A stretch of DNA of 64,000 bases, from the NCBI GenBank assembly GCA_021846285.1, contig JAJZCB010000004.1:18111-82110 (forward strand). The letters are read 5' to 3'. A program made the translations under genes and the position numbers. How positions within the stretch are numbered: position 1 is the stretch's first letter; the number at the start of each line of letters is the position of its first letter. This document shows positions 25,395 through 33,663 of the stretch, piece by piece. A model generated the notes under the pieces. It was not told the DNA's origin and did no database searches. It was given only the letters and a program-made list of their open reading frames with translations. The DNA is from Bacillota bacterium (GTDB taxonomy: Bacteria > Bacillota > Bacilli > Alicyclobacillales > SLC66).

Positions 25395-26399
25395 TCAAGT
25401 GGTATCCCTGACAACCAATTCGGGAGCCAGAAGAACACCCTGAGGCGCAGCGTGATCCTTCATCATGGCCACAACCATTTCAGCCGCTCGCATGCCCATC
25501 TCGCTGCGTTTTTGACGTATAGTCGTCAAGCGCGGAGTCGAAAATTCCGCCAGTTCAATGTCGTCGTATCCCACAATCGCCAACTCCTCAGGACTGCGGA
25601 TTCCTGACTCCCGCGCGTACTGGAGACCGCCGATCGCCATCAGGTCGCTGGCGAAAAACACGGCCGTCATGTCAGGATGACACTGCAACAGGTGTTTCAA
25701 GCCGTCTGCGCCGCCCTGCAGTGTGAAGTCCGCTTCATGGACCTGCGTATCGTCATACCCGAGACCAGCCTGCAGCATGCCTTCCTCATAACCCCTTTTA
25801 CGGTCCCGGCTTACAGCCGCCTGACTGTGCCCGTTGACAAAGCCAATCTTACGGTGTCCTCTGCCTGCCAGGTGCCGAATCACCAACTTTGCGCCATGCA
25901 CGTTATCCGTCATCACATACCCACAGTGGTCGCTGAGCAACGGCAGGTCAATCACGACGCTTGGCAGGGGCGAATCAACCACCTCCTGAATGTACGGGTC
26001 ATCAAGGCGTATTCCCATGACAATCACTCCATCCAGACGGCGTTCCATGCAAAAATCAAGATAAGACACCAGTCGCTGACGAGCGGTCGTTGTACTGACC
26101 AGAATCAGATCATAACCGAGTTCCGCAAGCCGATCATGCATGCCATACAGTACCTGAAACATGAAATAATGCCCTGCGCGCTCCTTCGTCAGCTCCGAAA
26201 CCAGCAGGCCGACCGTTCTCGTCTGATTCATGACAAGGCTGCGAGCAACCGCACTGGGGCGATAGTTCAACTCTTCTGCAATACGCGTAACCTTTCTGCG
26301 CGTCTTTTCACCAACATCGGAGTAGCCGTTTAAAGCCCGCGACACCGTCGTGATGGACACTCCCGCAGCCTTCGCCACATCCCGAATCGTGACTGGCAA
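25395..26399 (-). CDS. LacI-family transcriptional regulator
   Basis: 334 residues. N-terminal HTH MPVTIRDVAKAAGVSITTVSRALNGYSDVGEKTRRKVTRIAEELNY-type signature with hinge helix RPSAVARSL. Effector domain: TRTVGLLVSELTKE, GVIVMGIRLDDP, HRKIGFVNGHSQAAVSRDRKRGYEEGM, AVFFASDLMAIGGLQYARE, IVGYDDIELAEFSTPRLTTIRQ. It lies immediately upstream of the debranching enzyme and oligosaccharide importer and probably represses them when inducer is absent. A central-CG palindrome precedes its own gene, suggesting autoregulation. Confidence 0.93.
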   Translation of the reverse strand: MPVTIRDVAKAAGVSITTVSRALNGYSDVGEKTRRKVTRIAEELNYRPSAVARSLVMNQTRTVGLLVSELTKERAGHYFMFQVLYGMHDRLAELGYDLILVSTTTARQRLVSYLDFCMERRLDGVIVMGIRLDDPYIQEVVDSPLPSVVIDLPLLSDHCGYVMTDNVHGAKLVIRHLAGRGHRKIGFVNGHSQAAVSRDRKRGYEEGMLQAGLGYDDTQVHEADFTLQGGADGLKHLLQCHPDMTAVFFASDLMAIGGLQYARESGIRSPEELAIVGYDDIELAEFSTPRLTTIRQKRSEMGMRAAEMVVAMMKDHAAPQGVLLAPELVVRDTT

Positions 26400-26451
26400 G
26401 CAATCATCACCTCAATAAACAAACCGCCATAACACTTACAGTCAGTCTAGC

Positions 26452-26466
26452 TAAAACGTTTTGGAT
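26452..26466. promoter_or_regulatory. LacI-type operator upstream of the lacI-family gene
   Basis: CTAAAACGTTTTGGA contains AAAACGTTTT, the classical central-CG LacI operator, about 55 bases before the regulator start. It shares its sequence with the site at 25318-25333. Confidence 0.6.
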
Positions 26467-26501
26467 TTGCAACACTTGCAGGCAATTATTTTATAGAAAC
26501 C

Positions 26502-26567
26502 CATGTTTGAGTTTTGCGAGCGGGTGAGATTTTGCTTCGCAAAACTCAGACATGAAAGCCTAGCCCC
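26502..26567. repeat. Composite intergenic hairpin repeat at the end of the HxlR gene
   Basis: CATGTTTGAGTTTTGCGAG (26502-26520) pairs with the complement CTTCGCAAAACTCAGACATG (26535-26554). CATGAAAGCCTAGCCCC then matches the CATGAAAGTCTATCCCG box of other copies and contains the TAG stop of the HxlR gene. The segment CTTTCATGTCTGAGTTTTGC (minus strand) aligns with 17875-17894. Confidence 0.7.
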
Positions 26568-27027
26568 ACAGCGCGCCCCATTTCTTCATCTCTTTGAGCA
26601 CACCGTGAAAGGCGGCGCCCTTCTCGGTCACCGAATACTCTACGGTCACGGGAACGGTCGCAAACGCCCGACGCGAGACGACTCCGTGCTCCTCCAGGTG
26701 ACGCAGTGCATCTGTCAGGGACTTCGGACTGACTGCGCCCAACTGGCGCCGCAACTCGTTGAACCGTTGCGGTTCGTGGTACAGCTCACGCAGGATGAGA
26801 AACGACCATTTGCCGCCAATAATGGCCAATGCTTTCTCGATCGAACACTCCGGAACGGAAACGTCGTCAGACACCGCCTCATCGTCCGCAGCGGAATAGA
26901 GAAGCATGGGTGAGTGCGTGTCCACCGCTGAACGATCCGCAACTTCTTCCTGAGCCTCGGTATGTACACCCGGTACAGCACGCACGGCACGCATGCCTGT
27001 TACAGTACGACCGCTCAAGACTGCCAC
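26560..27027 (-). CDS. HxlR-family transcriptional regulator
   Basis: Up to 155 residues from 27027. The HxlR domain occupies roughly the last 100: VPECSIEKALAIIGGKWSFLILRELYHEPQRFNELRRQLGAVSPKSLTD-type winged helix, with VTVEYSVTEKGAAFHGVLKEMKKWG at the end. The first 55 residues are not typical, so translation may start further in. Cys in PECSIEKAL is in the position where several HxlR proteins (YodB, HypR) carry a redox-sensing Cys. Divergent from two aldo/keto reductase genes, which fits an electrophile or redox-responsive regulator. The stop codon lies within a repeat. Confidence 0.85.
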   Translation of the reverse strand: MAVLSGRTVTGMRAVRAVPGVHTEAQEEVADRSAVDTHSPMLLYSAADDEAVSDDVSVPECSIEKALAIIGGKWSFLILRELYHEPQRFNELRRQLGAVSPKSLTDALRHLEEHGVVSRRAFATVPVTVEYSVTEKGAAFHGVLKEMKKWGALWG

Positions 27028-27044
27028 CTCACCGTTTTGATATT

Positions 27045-27066
27045 TAGTATACTATTTGTAATTATA
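27045..27066. promoter_or_regulatory. Candidate HxlR operator between the divergent genes
   Basis: TAGTATACTA is a perfect 10-bp palindrome, followed by TACTATTTGTAATTATA, which resembles the TACTATTTGTAA half of the YodB-type operator as I recall it. It lies in the 133-bp gap shared with the aldo/keto reductase gene. Confidence 0.45.
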
Positions 27067-27160
27067 TCACCTGTACGATACTCCTTCAAATCGGGTACCA
27101 AGCTTGATACAATAGCGGCGGGGAGTCATTTCACCATTCATACGCAAAGGAGAGATCATC

Positions 27161-28177
27161 ATGCGGTACCGCTTTATGGGCAAGACCGGCCTGAAGGTCA
27201 GTGAACTGTGCCTGGGGGCCATGACGTTTGGCCGCGAGATGGACACCGGGGAAAGCCACCGCATGCTCGACCGCTTTGTCGAGGCAGGCGGCAACTTTAT
27301 AGACACGGCTGACGTGTACACGCAAGGGGCGTCGGAGGAGATCGTCGGGTCCTGGCTGAGAGGAAAGAATCGTCACGACTACATCATCGCGACAAAGGTT
27401 CGCTTTGCAATGGGAAGTGGTCAAAATGATCTTGGCCTCAGCCGCAAGCATATTCTGGACGGGATCGAGGCCAGCCTGCGCCGGCTGGGTACAGAGTACA
27501 TAGATCTCTATCAGGTGCATGCGTGGGATCCAGTCGTCCCCTTGGAAGAGACCCTTTCTACACTCAACGACCTGGTCAGACGCGGATTGGTCCGCTACAT
27601 CGGCGCGAGCAACTTCCGTGCCTGGCAGTTACAGAAGGCCGTCCACATCAGCCGGCAGAACGGCTGGGAAGCGTTCACCTGTTTGCAGCCGCAGTACAAT
27701 CTGCTGTCGCGCGCGACAGAGTATGAACTGTTGCCACTGTGCGAGGCGGAAGGCCTCGGCGTCATCCCGTGGAGTCCTCTGCGCGGCGGCTGGCTGTCTG
27801 GCAAATTTCACCGTGACATGTCAGCGCCCCCGGAAGACACGCGCGTGGCGGCCGCAGAGAAGCACGGATGGGGCGAGAACTGGACCAACTACAACAACGA
27901 GTATACCTGGCGTGTTCTCGACGCGCTCTATGCAGTTGCCAAAGAAGCAGAGAGGACGCCGGCGCAAGTGGCGATCAACTGGCTGCTCTCCCGTTCGGCT
28001 GTCACCGCGCCGATCATCGGTGCGCGCACCATGGCGCAATTCACCGATAACCTTGGAACTGCTGACTGGTCTCTCTCTGCGGAACAGGTGTCCAGACTGG
28101 ATCGCGTCAGCGCGCTGCCTGTCACTTATCCGTACGATGACGCAGCTGAACGCCAGCAGCGCGCAGGACGGGAGTAG
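27161..28177 (+). CDS. Aldo/keto reductase (YajO/YdhF-like)
   Basis: 338 residues from ATG at 27161 (AAAGGAGAGATCATC upstream). TIM-barrel AKR with the catalytic tetrad in context: [19 protein letters not shown] (Asp, Tyr), [11 protein letters not shown] (Lys) and [11 protein letters not shown] (His). NADPH-binding end: [21 protein letters not shown]. It reduces aldehydes or ketones with NADPH; substrate unknown. Divergent from the HxlR regulator and probably co-transcribed with the second AKR 81 bp downstream. Confidence 0.92.
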   Translation: MRYRFMGKTGLKVSELCLGAMTFGREMDTGESHRMLDRFVEAGGNFIDTADVYTQGASEEIVGSWLRGKNRHDYIIATKVRFAMGSGQNDLGLSRKHILDGIEASLRRLGTEYIDLYQVHAWDPVVPLEETLSTLNDLVRRGLVRYIGASNFRAWQLQKAVHISRQNGWEAFTCLQPQYNLLSRATEYELLPLCEAEGLGVIPWSPLRGGWLSGKFHRDMSAPPEDTRVAAAEKHGWGENWTNYNNEYTWRVLDALYAVAKEAERTPAQVAINWLLSRSAVTAPIIGARTMAQFTDNLGTADWSLSAEQVSRLDRVSALPVTYPYDDAAERQQRAGRE

Positions 28178-28258
28178 GCTGCGGTGCGCAAGTGACCGGC
28201 GAAACCGTCACCCGTGATTCAAAATGACAACTCACCAAATTTCGGAGGTTGATTCCCA

Positions 28259-29233
28259 TTGAACAAACGTAAACTCGGCAAGACGAATCTGCTCGTATCG
28301 GAGATCGGGTACGGCGCATGGGGCATCGGCAACAGCGGCTGGCGCGGCGCGGACGACAAGGAATCGATCAACGCGCTGCACCGTGCGATCGAACTCGGAG
28401 TAAATTTCATCGACACAGCCCTGGTCTATGGCGAAGGACATAGCGAGAGGCTCGTAGGCCAAGTGGTGCGCGAGCACTCAGAGACCATTCACGTCGCGTC
28501 GAAAGTTCCACCTGCCAACCGGCAGTGGCCTGCCCGTTCCGGAGTTCCGGCCAGCGCGACGTTCTCCGCCGCGCACGTGATTCAGTCCACTGAAACATCG
28601 CTGAAGAATCTCGGACTGGACACGATTGACGTGCAACAGTTTCATGTGTGGTCGGATGAATGGATGGGGCAGGGAGACTGGATGGAAGGAGTACGAAAAC
28701 TGAAAGAGCAGGGTAAAATTCGCTTTTTCGGTGTATCGATTAACGACCACCAGCCGGCCAACGCCCTCCGCCTGATTGAGACTGGTCTTGTCGACACTGT
28801 ACAGGTGATCTACAACCTGTTTGATCAAAGCCCGGAGGATGAACTGTTTCCAGCATGCCTGAAATACGACATTGGCGTTATCGTGCGCGTTGCACTTGAT
28901 GAAGGCGGGCTCACCGGCAAGATCACGCCTGAGACCACCTTCCCGGACGATGATTTTCGCAATCGATACTTCAAAGGCGACCGTAAGCGGGAAGTGTACG
29001 AGCGGGTGCAGGCGATCACGGCGGACCTTGGCATGAGCATGGAGCAGGCGGCTGAAATCGCCCTGCGCTATACACTGAGCCACAGCGCCGTCTCCACTGT
29101 CATCCCGGGAATGCGCACCGTCGCCAATGTGGAACGCAACTGCGCCCTCGGCGACGGCCGCGGGTTGCCGCAAGAGCAGGTGGAGAAGCTCAAAGCGCAC
29201 CGCTGGATCCGCAACTTCTATCAGGGTGATTGA
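28259..29233 (+). CDS. Aldo/keto reductase (second, YhdN/GSP69-like)
   Basis: 324 residues from TTG at 28259, preceded by GGAGG at 10-nt spacing. AKR signatures: [47 protein letters not shown] (Lys), [11 protein letters not shown] (His), [25 protein letters not shown]. It differs clearly from the first AKR, so it is not a recent duplicate. It is likely to be controlled with it by the HxlR regulator. Confidence 0.9.
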   Translation: MNKRKLGKTNLLVSEIGYGAWGIGNSGWRGADDKESINALHRAIELGVNFIDTALVYGEGHSERLVGQVVREHSETIHVASKVPPANRQWPARSGVPASATFSAAHVIQSTETSLKNLGLDTIDVQQFHVWSDEWMGQGDWMEGVRKLKEQGKIRFFGVSINDHQPANALRLIETGLVDTVQVIYNLFDQSPEDELFPACLKYDIGVIVRVALDEGGLTGKITPETTFPDDDFRNRYFKGDRKREVYERVQAITADLGMSMEQAAEIALRYTLSHSAVSTVIPGMRTVANVERNCALGDGRGLPQEQVEKLKAHRWIRNFYQGD

Positions 29234-29278
29234 CAGGGTGACGGAAGGCCGGAACCCGAACTCTGAGCTCGTACTCAT

Positions 29279-29300
29279 GGCCGGGGTGCAACCCCCGGCC
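29279..29300. other. GC-rich hairpin between convergent genes
   Basis: GGCCGGGG pairs with the complementary CCCCGGCC around TGCAAC. It lies between the second AKR and the end of the biosynthetic cluster. No T tract, so a bidirectional terminator is only possible. Confidence 0.4.
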
Positions 29301-29424
29301 AAACGGTTCGGTAACGATACACAATCCATCCGTTGAGGATGGCAAGAACGATGGCCGTGCACGCGATCCCCGGCGACCGTTTCTGAATGAAAAATGCAGC
29401 CGCATAGGGAAGGCAACGGACACC

Positions 29425-30705
29425 TCAGCGCTCTGCAAGCCATTCAGCTAGTTCATTCGCACCGCGAATCCTAAACACCGTATCCATATAAGCCGCTTGC
29501 TGCTCCCTATTTCTCTGGATCGCACTTTCATCATAAAGTAGCTGTGAGAAAGCAGACTGAGCCTTTTCGTGATCAAACATTTCCACTTTATTTAGGACAT
29601 CAAAATATGGGTTTCCTGACATGAGCGTCTCCAACTCAGAGATCCATCCATTCGGATAGACGTAAAAGGGATATATCGCGCCTATATAATCATGCCATCT
29701 ATGAACAATTGCCGACAACTCGTTAGAAACGATCGTGTGTAAGTTCGCAGAAGAAACACTCGAGTTAATCAACGCAATGCCAGGAACATGTCCGAACATC
29801 GCTTTGGCAAGGGACGCAGAAGTAATATTATCACTGACAAATAGGTCGCTTGACATCAATAATTCTTGGTAGCGGACGAAGTCTAAAAAAGGTAGATTCA
29901 CAAAATCCAACTGTCCTAAAGTGCCTGTGTGAAAGCATTTCTCCGGTGAAACGCCCACAACAACCACCTTCTCACAACAATCAGACAAATACGTACTCAA
30001 CGAATCTCTTAGAAAATCTTCGTAAAAGTAAGGAATGCCAGTAGAACTTTGCGCTTTTTTCATTAGCCTCATTTTTACAGGTAAATGGGCCCACGCTGCT
30101 TTTGCGAATACGACAAGTTTATGTCCATCGGCCACACACCCAAATCTACTCCTTACGCTTTGACGAACCCTTGAGTCGATTTCGATGGGTCGATCATACA
30201 AGCGCACCGCTTTAATCCGTGATCCTATATCAACCGGGCCATTAAGAGGGCATGTTCTTATGATCTTCATGAAGTCTGGAACTTCTCGAAGCGTCGTTCC
30301 CCTTAGCATACGATTACCAGGTAAATCATCGGTAAAAAAGGCATTTTCCAAGCGCTTTGCTTCCGGCGCAAACGCTAATGAATCGATGGTGGCCACAGGA
30401 ACACGGACATTAGACAGAGTGTCCAATTCTATTAAAGGCGGCTCCAGGTCAAGATTATGATAATCCGCTAAGATGATTGCATGGGGTCGAAAAGTGTTCA
30501 CATGCTCCGAAATCACTGCTGTTTGCCTCGTCTGTCTGCGCATACCATACGCATCCAAACCACAAGCTCGAATATACGATAGACGTTCCTCACTGGCAAG
30601 AAATCGCGTTTTCACCCCTGCATTCTCCATATTGCGAGCCAAAAGTGTTGCGTTATGCAATTCACCAATACTGAACATGCTGGGGGAAATAAACAATATA
30701 CGCAA
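29425..30705 (-). CDS. Glycosyltransferase-like (GT-B fold) protein of the type II PKS cluster
   Basis: 426 residues from TTG at 30705, which has GGAGG at 8-nt spacing and gives MRILFISPSMFSIGELHNATLLARNMENAG, a typical GT-B Rossmann opening. The middle contains HAIILADYHNLDLEPPLIEL, KLVVFAKAAWAHLPVKMRLMKK, VVVVGVSP and the C-terminal-domain-like DFVRYQELLMSSDLFVSDNITSASLAKAMFGHVPGIALIN, which resembles the donor-binding half of glycosyltransferases that check for an acceptor-side pocket. I do not recognise the exact family. Last gene of the cluster, so glycosylation of the acyl product is a reasonable guess, not a demonstrated role. Confidence 0.55.
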   Translation of the reverse strand: MRILFISPSMFSIGELHNATLLARNMENAGVKTRFLASEERLSYIRACGLDAYGMRRQTRQTAVISEHVNTFRPHAIILADYHNLDLEPPLIELDTLSNVRVPVATIDSLAFAPEAKRLENAFFTDDLPGNRMLRGTTLREVPDFMKIIRTCPLNGPVDIGSRIKAVRLYDRPIEIDSRVRQSVRSRFGCVADGHKLVVFAKAAWAHLPVKMRLMKKAQSSTGIPYFYEDFLRDSLSTYLSDCCEKVVVVGVSPEKCFHTGTLGQLDFVNLPFLDFVRYQELLMSSDLFVSDNITSASLAKAMFGHVPGIALINSSVSSANLHTIVSNELSAIVHRWHDYIGAIYPFYVYPNGWISELETLMSGNPYFDVLNKVEMFDHEKAQSAFSQLLYDESAIQRNREQQAAYMDTVFRIRGANELAEWLAER

Positions 30706-30759
30706 ACAACATTCCTCCGATTCAATCGCTTTGCACAAGCGAACGATCACTTCGCTATG

Positions 30760-30921
30760 TCATTTTTTCCTGAGCAATCCGTTAAGGCCGACCACGATCA
30801 AAATAATCGGCCACAATTTCCCTGCCAAAGACCATGAAACCAAATTGAACGTCGCCAACAAAAAGTACACACCCAAAATAACAAGCAAAACAGCCCAAGT
30901 CTTCTCATTTGTCCAACGCAT
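30760..30921 (-). CDS. Small two-helix membrane protein (53 aa)
   Basis: ATG at 30921 with GAGGGTGATG upstream, stop TGA at 30760. The sequence has two membrane segments: WAVLLVILGVYFLLATFNLV and LWPIILIVVGLNGLL, ending LRKK. It resembles the LiaI/DUF5668-type transmembrane modules (short helix, W-P in the second helix). It sits 12 bp after the KS-CLF gene and before the glycosyltransferase-like gene, so it belongs to the operon. It could anchor pathway enzymes at the membrane; function unknown. Confidence 0.7.
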   Translation of the reverse strand: MRWTNEKTWAVLLVILGVYFLLATFNLVSWSLAGKLWPIILIVVGLNGLLRKK

Positions 30922-30933
30922 GTCATCACCCTC

Positions 30934-33375
30934 TCAGATTGTTTTTAGCACCAGCGACTGATAGTTTCCTCCAGTCGAAAATGAACTTATTAATACGGTC
31001 TGTACGTCCTGCTTGCGGTTCTTGTCTACGACATAATCTAATGCAAATTCCCGCAGAGGTCGGCGCAGTCCGCAGATTGAAGGAATGACTCCACCATTTA
31101 ACGAAAACAAGCCTGTCAATACATTGATGCCACCTGCAGAACCGCTTGTTTCCCCAAACATCCCCTTCGGGGCTGTCACTGGGATTCCCTGCCCAAACAC
31201 TCGATAAATTGCTGCTGCTTCAGCTAGATCGTAGACGCGATGGCCATTCGCGGCTCCCACAACGAGATCAGCTTCACTCTCAACTATTCCAGCATCCGCG
31301 AGTGCCTTACGAAACGACTCTTCCCACTCGACGCCTTGTGGATTTATATCTGAAATACGATAACTATCAGAAGTCATTCCAAACCCACACACCTCCGCAT
31401 AAATCCTTGCCCCCCTTCTACGTGCGGAGTCGAGGGTTTCTAAAAGAAACGCTGTACTTGCTTCAGCAAGATTTGTGCCACACCGCTCTTCATCAAACGG
31501 TCTTAATGCTTCATTCGTTAAACTTCCCCGGATACGGCTGTATCCAACCTGTAAAGGTACATTCAATTCATCTGAACTCACAACTAACATTTGCTCTGTT
31601 ACCCTATTCTTAAGCAATAACTGCGCATACAGCAGCGCATTTATAAGAGAAACTCCGCCTGTCGTAAGAGTTGAAGTCGGACCCTTAAGTTTAAAGTTCA
31701 AACCAATATGCCCTGCCGCAGCATTCATTACAGTATTTGGAAACAGGTTCGCATTTGCCGCCTTTACTCCCTGTTCAACAATCACCCGATGGAAAGACTC
31801 AACGGTCTCAATAGGACCGGTTCCAGTTGCAAAGATGACACCAATGTGATCGCGGCTATCTCGAGTTGTCCTAATATCTGCATCGTCCAAAGCCTGCCGA
31901 CTTGTAGCGACTGCCATCTTACTTATTGAATCCATCCTTCTCAAGAAGATGGGATTAATCCATTTACCATATGGTATAGCGGGTATTTTGCCGCCCAGTT
32001 TGAACGGAATCTCTGAATCAAGAAATTCCTTTACTTCTCTGACTTGTGATTCCTGCGAAAGCAATCTTTCATAGAATTCTTTTATACCAACTGCACCAGC
32101 AGCTAAGACCCCAACACCACTGATAACAATACGATTCTGCTCAACTGACGATACTGATCTATCACGCAACTTTCCAAAAACGATAGATGCGTTATTACCC
32201 CCAAAAGCAAACGAATTGGACAAAACATTCTCTAGGGGTACGCTCCGTGACTCATTGGGAACAAAGTCCATATCAAAGTTCGCATTCTCCGCATGAAAGT
32301 TAGCGGTAGGCGGCACGATATCTGATTTGATTGCAAGAACCGAAATTACTGCTTCAATAGCTCCTGCTGCACCAAGTGCATGACCGGTCATTGATTTTGT
32401 TGAACTAATCGGTATTGGCTCCCTCCTGATGACAGAGCGAATAGCCTTTGGTTCAGACAAATCATTTGATGGTGTACCGGTGCCGTGACCATTTATATAA
32501 CTCAGTTCCTCCACGGATACTCCAGCACGGACTAACGCTTCACTCATGGCCCGTATAGCACCACTGCCACCTGGATCGGGTGCCGTCTGATGATAGGCAT
32601 CTGCCGATAACGAATAACCAAGTACCTCAGACAAAATTTCCGCCCCACGTTGCTGTGCATGTTCTAAACTCTCCAGCATCAGAAAGCCTGCACCTTCACC
32701 AATACTCAGTCCTTCACTTTTGCTGTATGGTGAGCAAGGTCCTTTGGACAGAGCCTTCAGACTGTTAAATCCGGCGAAAGAAAACAGGGAAAGTGGATCA
32801 ACACCTCCCGCTAAAACGCAATCCACGCGATTATCGCAAATAAGTTCAAAGGCAAACCCAATCGCATTAGTCCCAGCCGCGCAGGCGTTCGATATGACAG
32901 TTCTAGGACCTGTGATTCCTAAATCATGTGCTACATTATCAGCCGCAGTATGAATCGGATAGGTCAACAACAATGCTGTATTTGCTTTTTTTAGACCCTT
33001 CTGAATCCATTGACGATGAAATGCCTCACCGCTCCGCATACCACCAAGCGATGTTCCTACGACGAGCCCTACCCGAAACCTATCTATTGTCTCCAATGAT
33101 AGCTTAGCATTGTGAACAGCCTCGCGCGCAGCGACGACTGCGTACTGCCCGCATATGTCCATCAGACCCAATTGTTTCTTGGAAAAATGATCGGTTGGAG
33201 AAAATCCCGTGATCTCGCCACCAAATTCAGTCATAAGATCAGCAGTACTGATCGAATGGATCGTTTTGATGCCGCTTCGTCCACCCGATATATTCCCCCA
33301 AAAATCGCGAACATTACACCCATTTGAACAAATTACTCCCAACCCGGTCACCACGACACGCACAGCAGGTCGCAT
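30934..33375 (-). CDS. Fused ketosynthase - chain-length-factor (KS-CLF) protein, type II PKS/FAS
   Basis: 813 residues from ATG at 33375. Residues 1-405 are a complete beta-ketoacyl-ACP synthase: active Cys165 in ISNACAAGTNAIG, His297 in INGHGTGTPSND and His332 in KSMTGHALGAAGA. Residues about 415-813 are a second KS fold (IVISGVGVLAAGAVG) in which the Cys position is Gly574 (STLTTGGVSLINAL), the HGTGT motif reads NGHRVYD and GHxxGAAG reads GMFGETSGSAGG. It therefore cannot carry the acyl chain and resembles a chain length factor. In known type II PKSs and aryl polyene systems KS and CLF are separate subunits; here they are one chain. Two other genes on either side, ACP, MCAT, KR and DH lie in the same operon. 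Confidence 0.88.
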   Translation of the reverse strand: MRPAVRVVVTGLGVICSNGCNVRDFWGNISGGRSGIKTIHSISTADLMTEFGGEITGFSPTDHFSKKQLGLMDICGQYAVVAAREAVHNAKLSLETIDRFRVGLVVGTSLGGMRSGEAFHRQWIQKGLKKANTALLLTYPIHTAADNVAHDLGITGPRTVISNACAAGTNAIGFAFELICDNRVDCVLAGGVDPLSLFSFAGFNSLKALSKGPCSPYSKSEGLSIGEGAGFLMLESLEHAQQRGAEILSEVLGYSLSADAYHQTAPDPGGSGAIRAMSEALVRAGVSVEELSYINGHGTGTPSNDLSEPKAIRSVIRREPIPISSTKSMTGHALGAAGAIEAVISVLAIKSDIVPPTANFHAENANFDMDFVPNESRSVPLENVLSNSFAFGGNNASIVFGKLRDRSVSSVEQNRIVISGVGVLAAGAVGIKEFYERLLSQESQVREVKEFLDSEIPFKLGGKIPAIPYGKWINPIFLRRMDSISKMAVATSRQALDDADIRTTRDSRDHIGVIFATGTGPIETVESFHRVIVEQGVKAANANLFPNTVMNAAAGHIGLNFKLKGPTSTLTTGGVSLINALLYAQLLLKNRVTEQMLVVSSDELNVPLQVGYSRIRGSLTNEALRPFDEERCGTNLAEASTAFLLETLDSARRRGARIYAEVCGFGMTSDSYRISDINPQGVEWEESFRKALADAGIVESEADLVVGAANGHRVYDLAEAAAIYRVFGQGIPVTAPKGMFGETSGSAGGINVLTGLFSLNGGVIPSICGLRRPLREFALDYVVDKNRKQDVQTVLISSFSTGGNYQSLVLKTI

Positions 33376-33663
33376 CGACGCATTCCACCTCCCCTAATGT
33401 TTTTGCTCGGGATATTTGACGCTAAAACCACGAGAACTTCTCACGATCACTGTCGGTAGCTTAGCGTGATGGTTGGCACATGCCTCTGAGTGTCGACTCA
33501 CCCCTTCTGTTCAGTCCGTCAAGGCATGTTTCTCAGTGTTGACAGACGTCTTGACAAGCCCAAACCGGTCTACGTGCTCGGAGCCACGCACCTGTGGATT
33601 CGACCTAGCCACAACTGAGTGGCGGTGAGAATAATCCCGTCAAATAACGTGAACGGAGACATC
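33376..33663. other. Noncoding gap inside the PKS operon
   Basis: The 288 bases between the GcvT-like and KS-CLF genes hold no convincing reading frame. A small inverted repeat GAGAACTTCTC lies at 33432-33442 and the palindrome AGACGTCT at 33544-33551. An internal promoter is possible; no clear -35/-10 pair was found. Confidence 0.5.

Noticed and set aside
29279..29300. Intrinsic terminator between the AKR gene and the PKS cluster
   Set aside because: The hairpin is strong but neither side has a T tract, so it is listed only as a hairpin.
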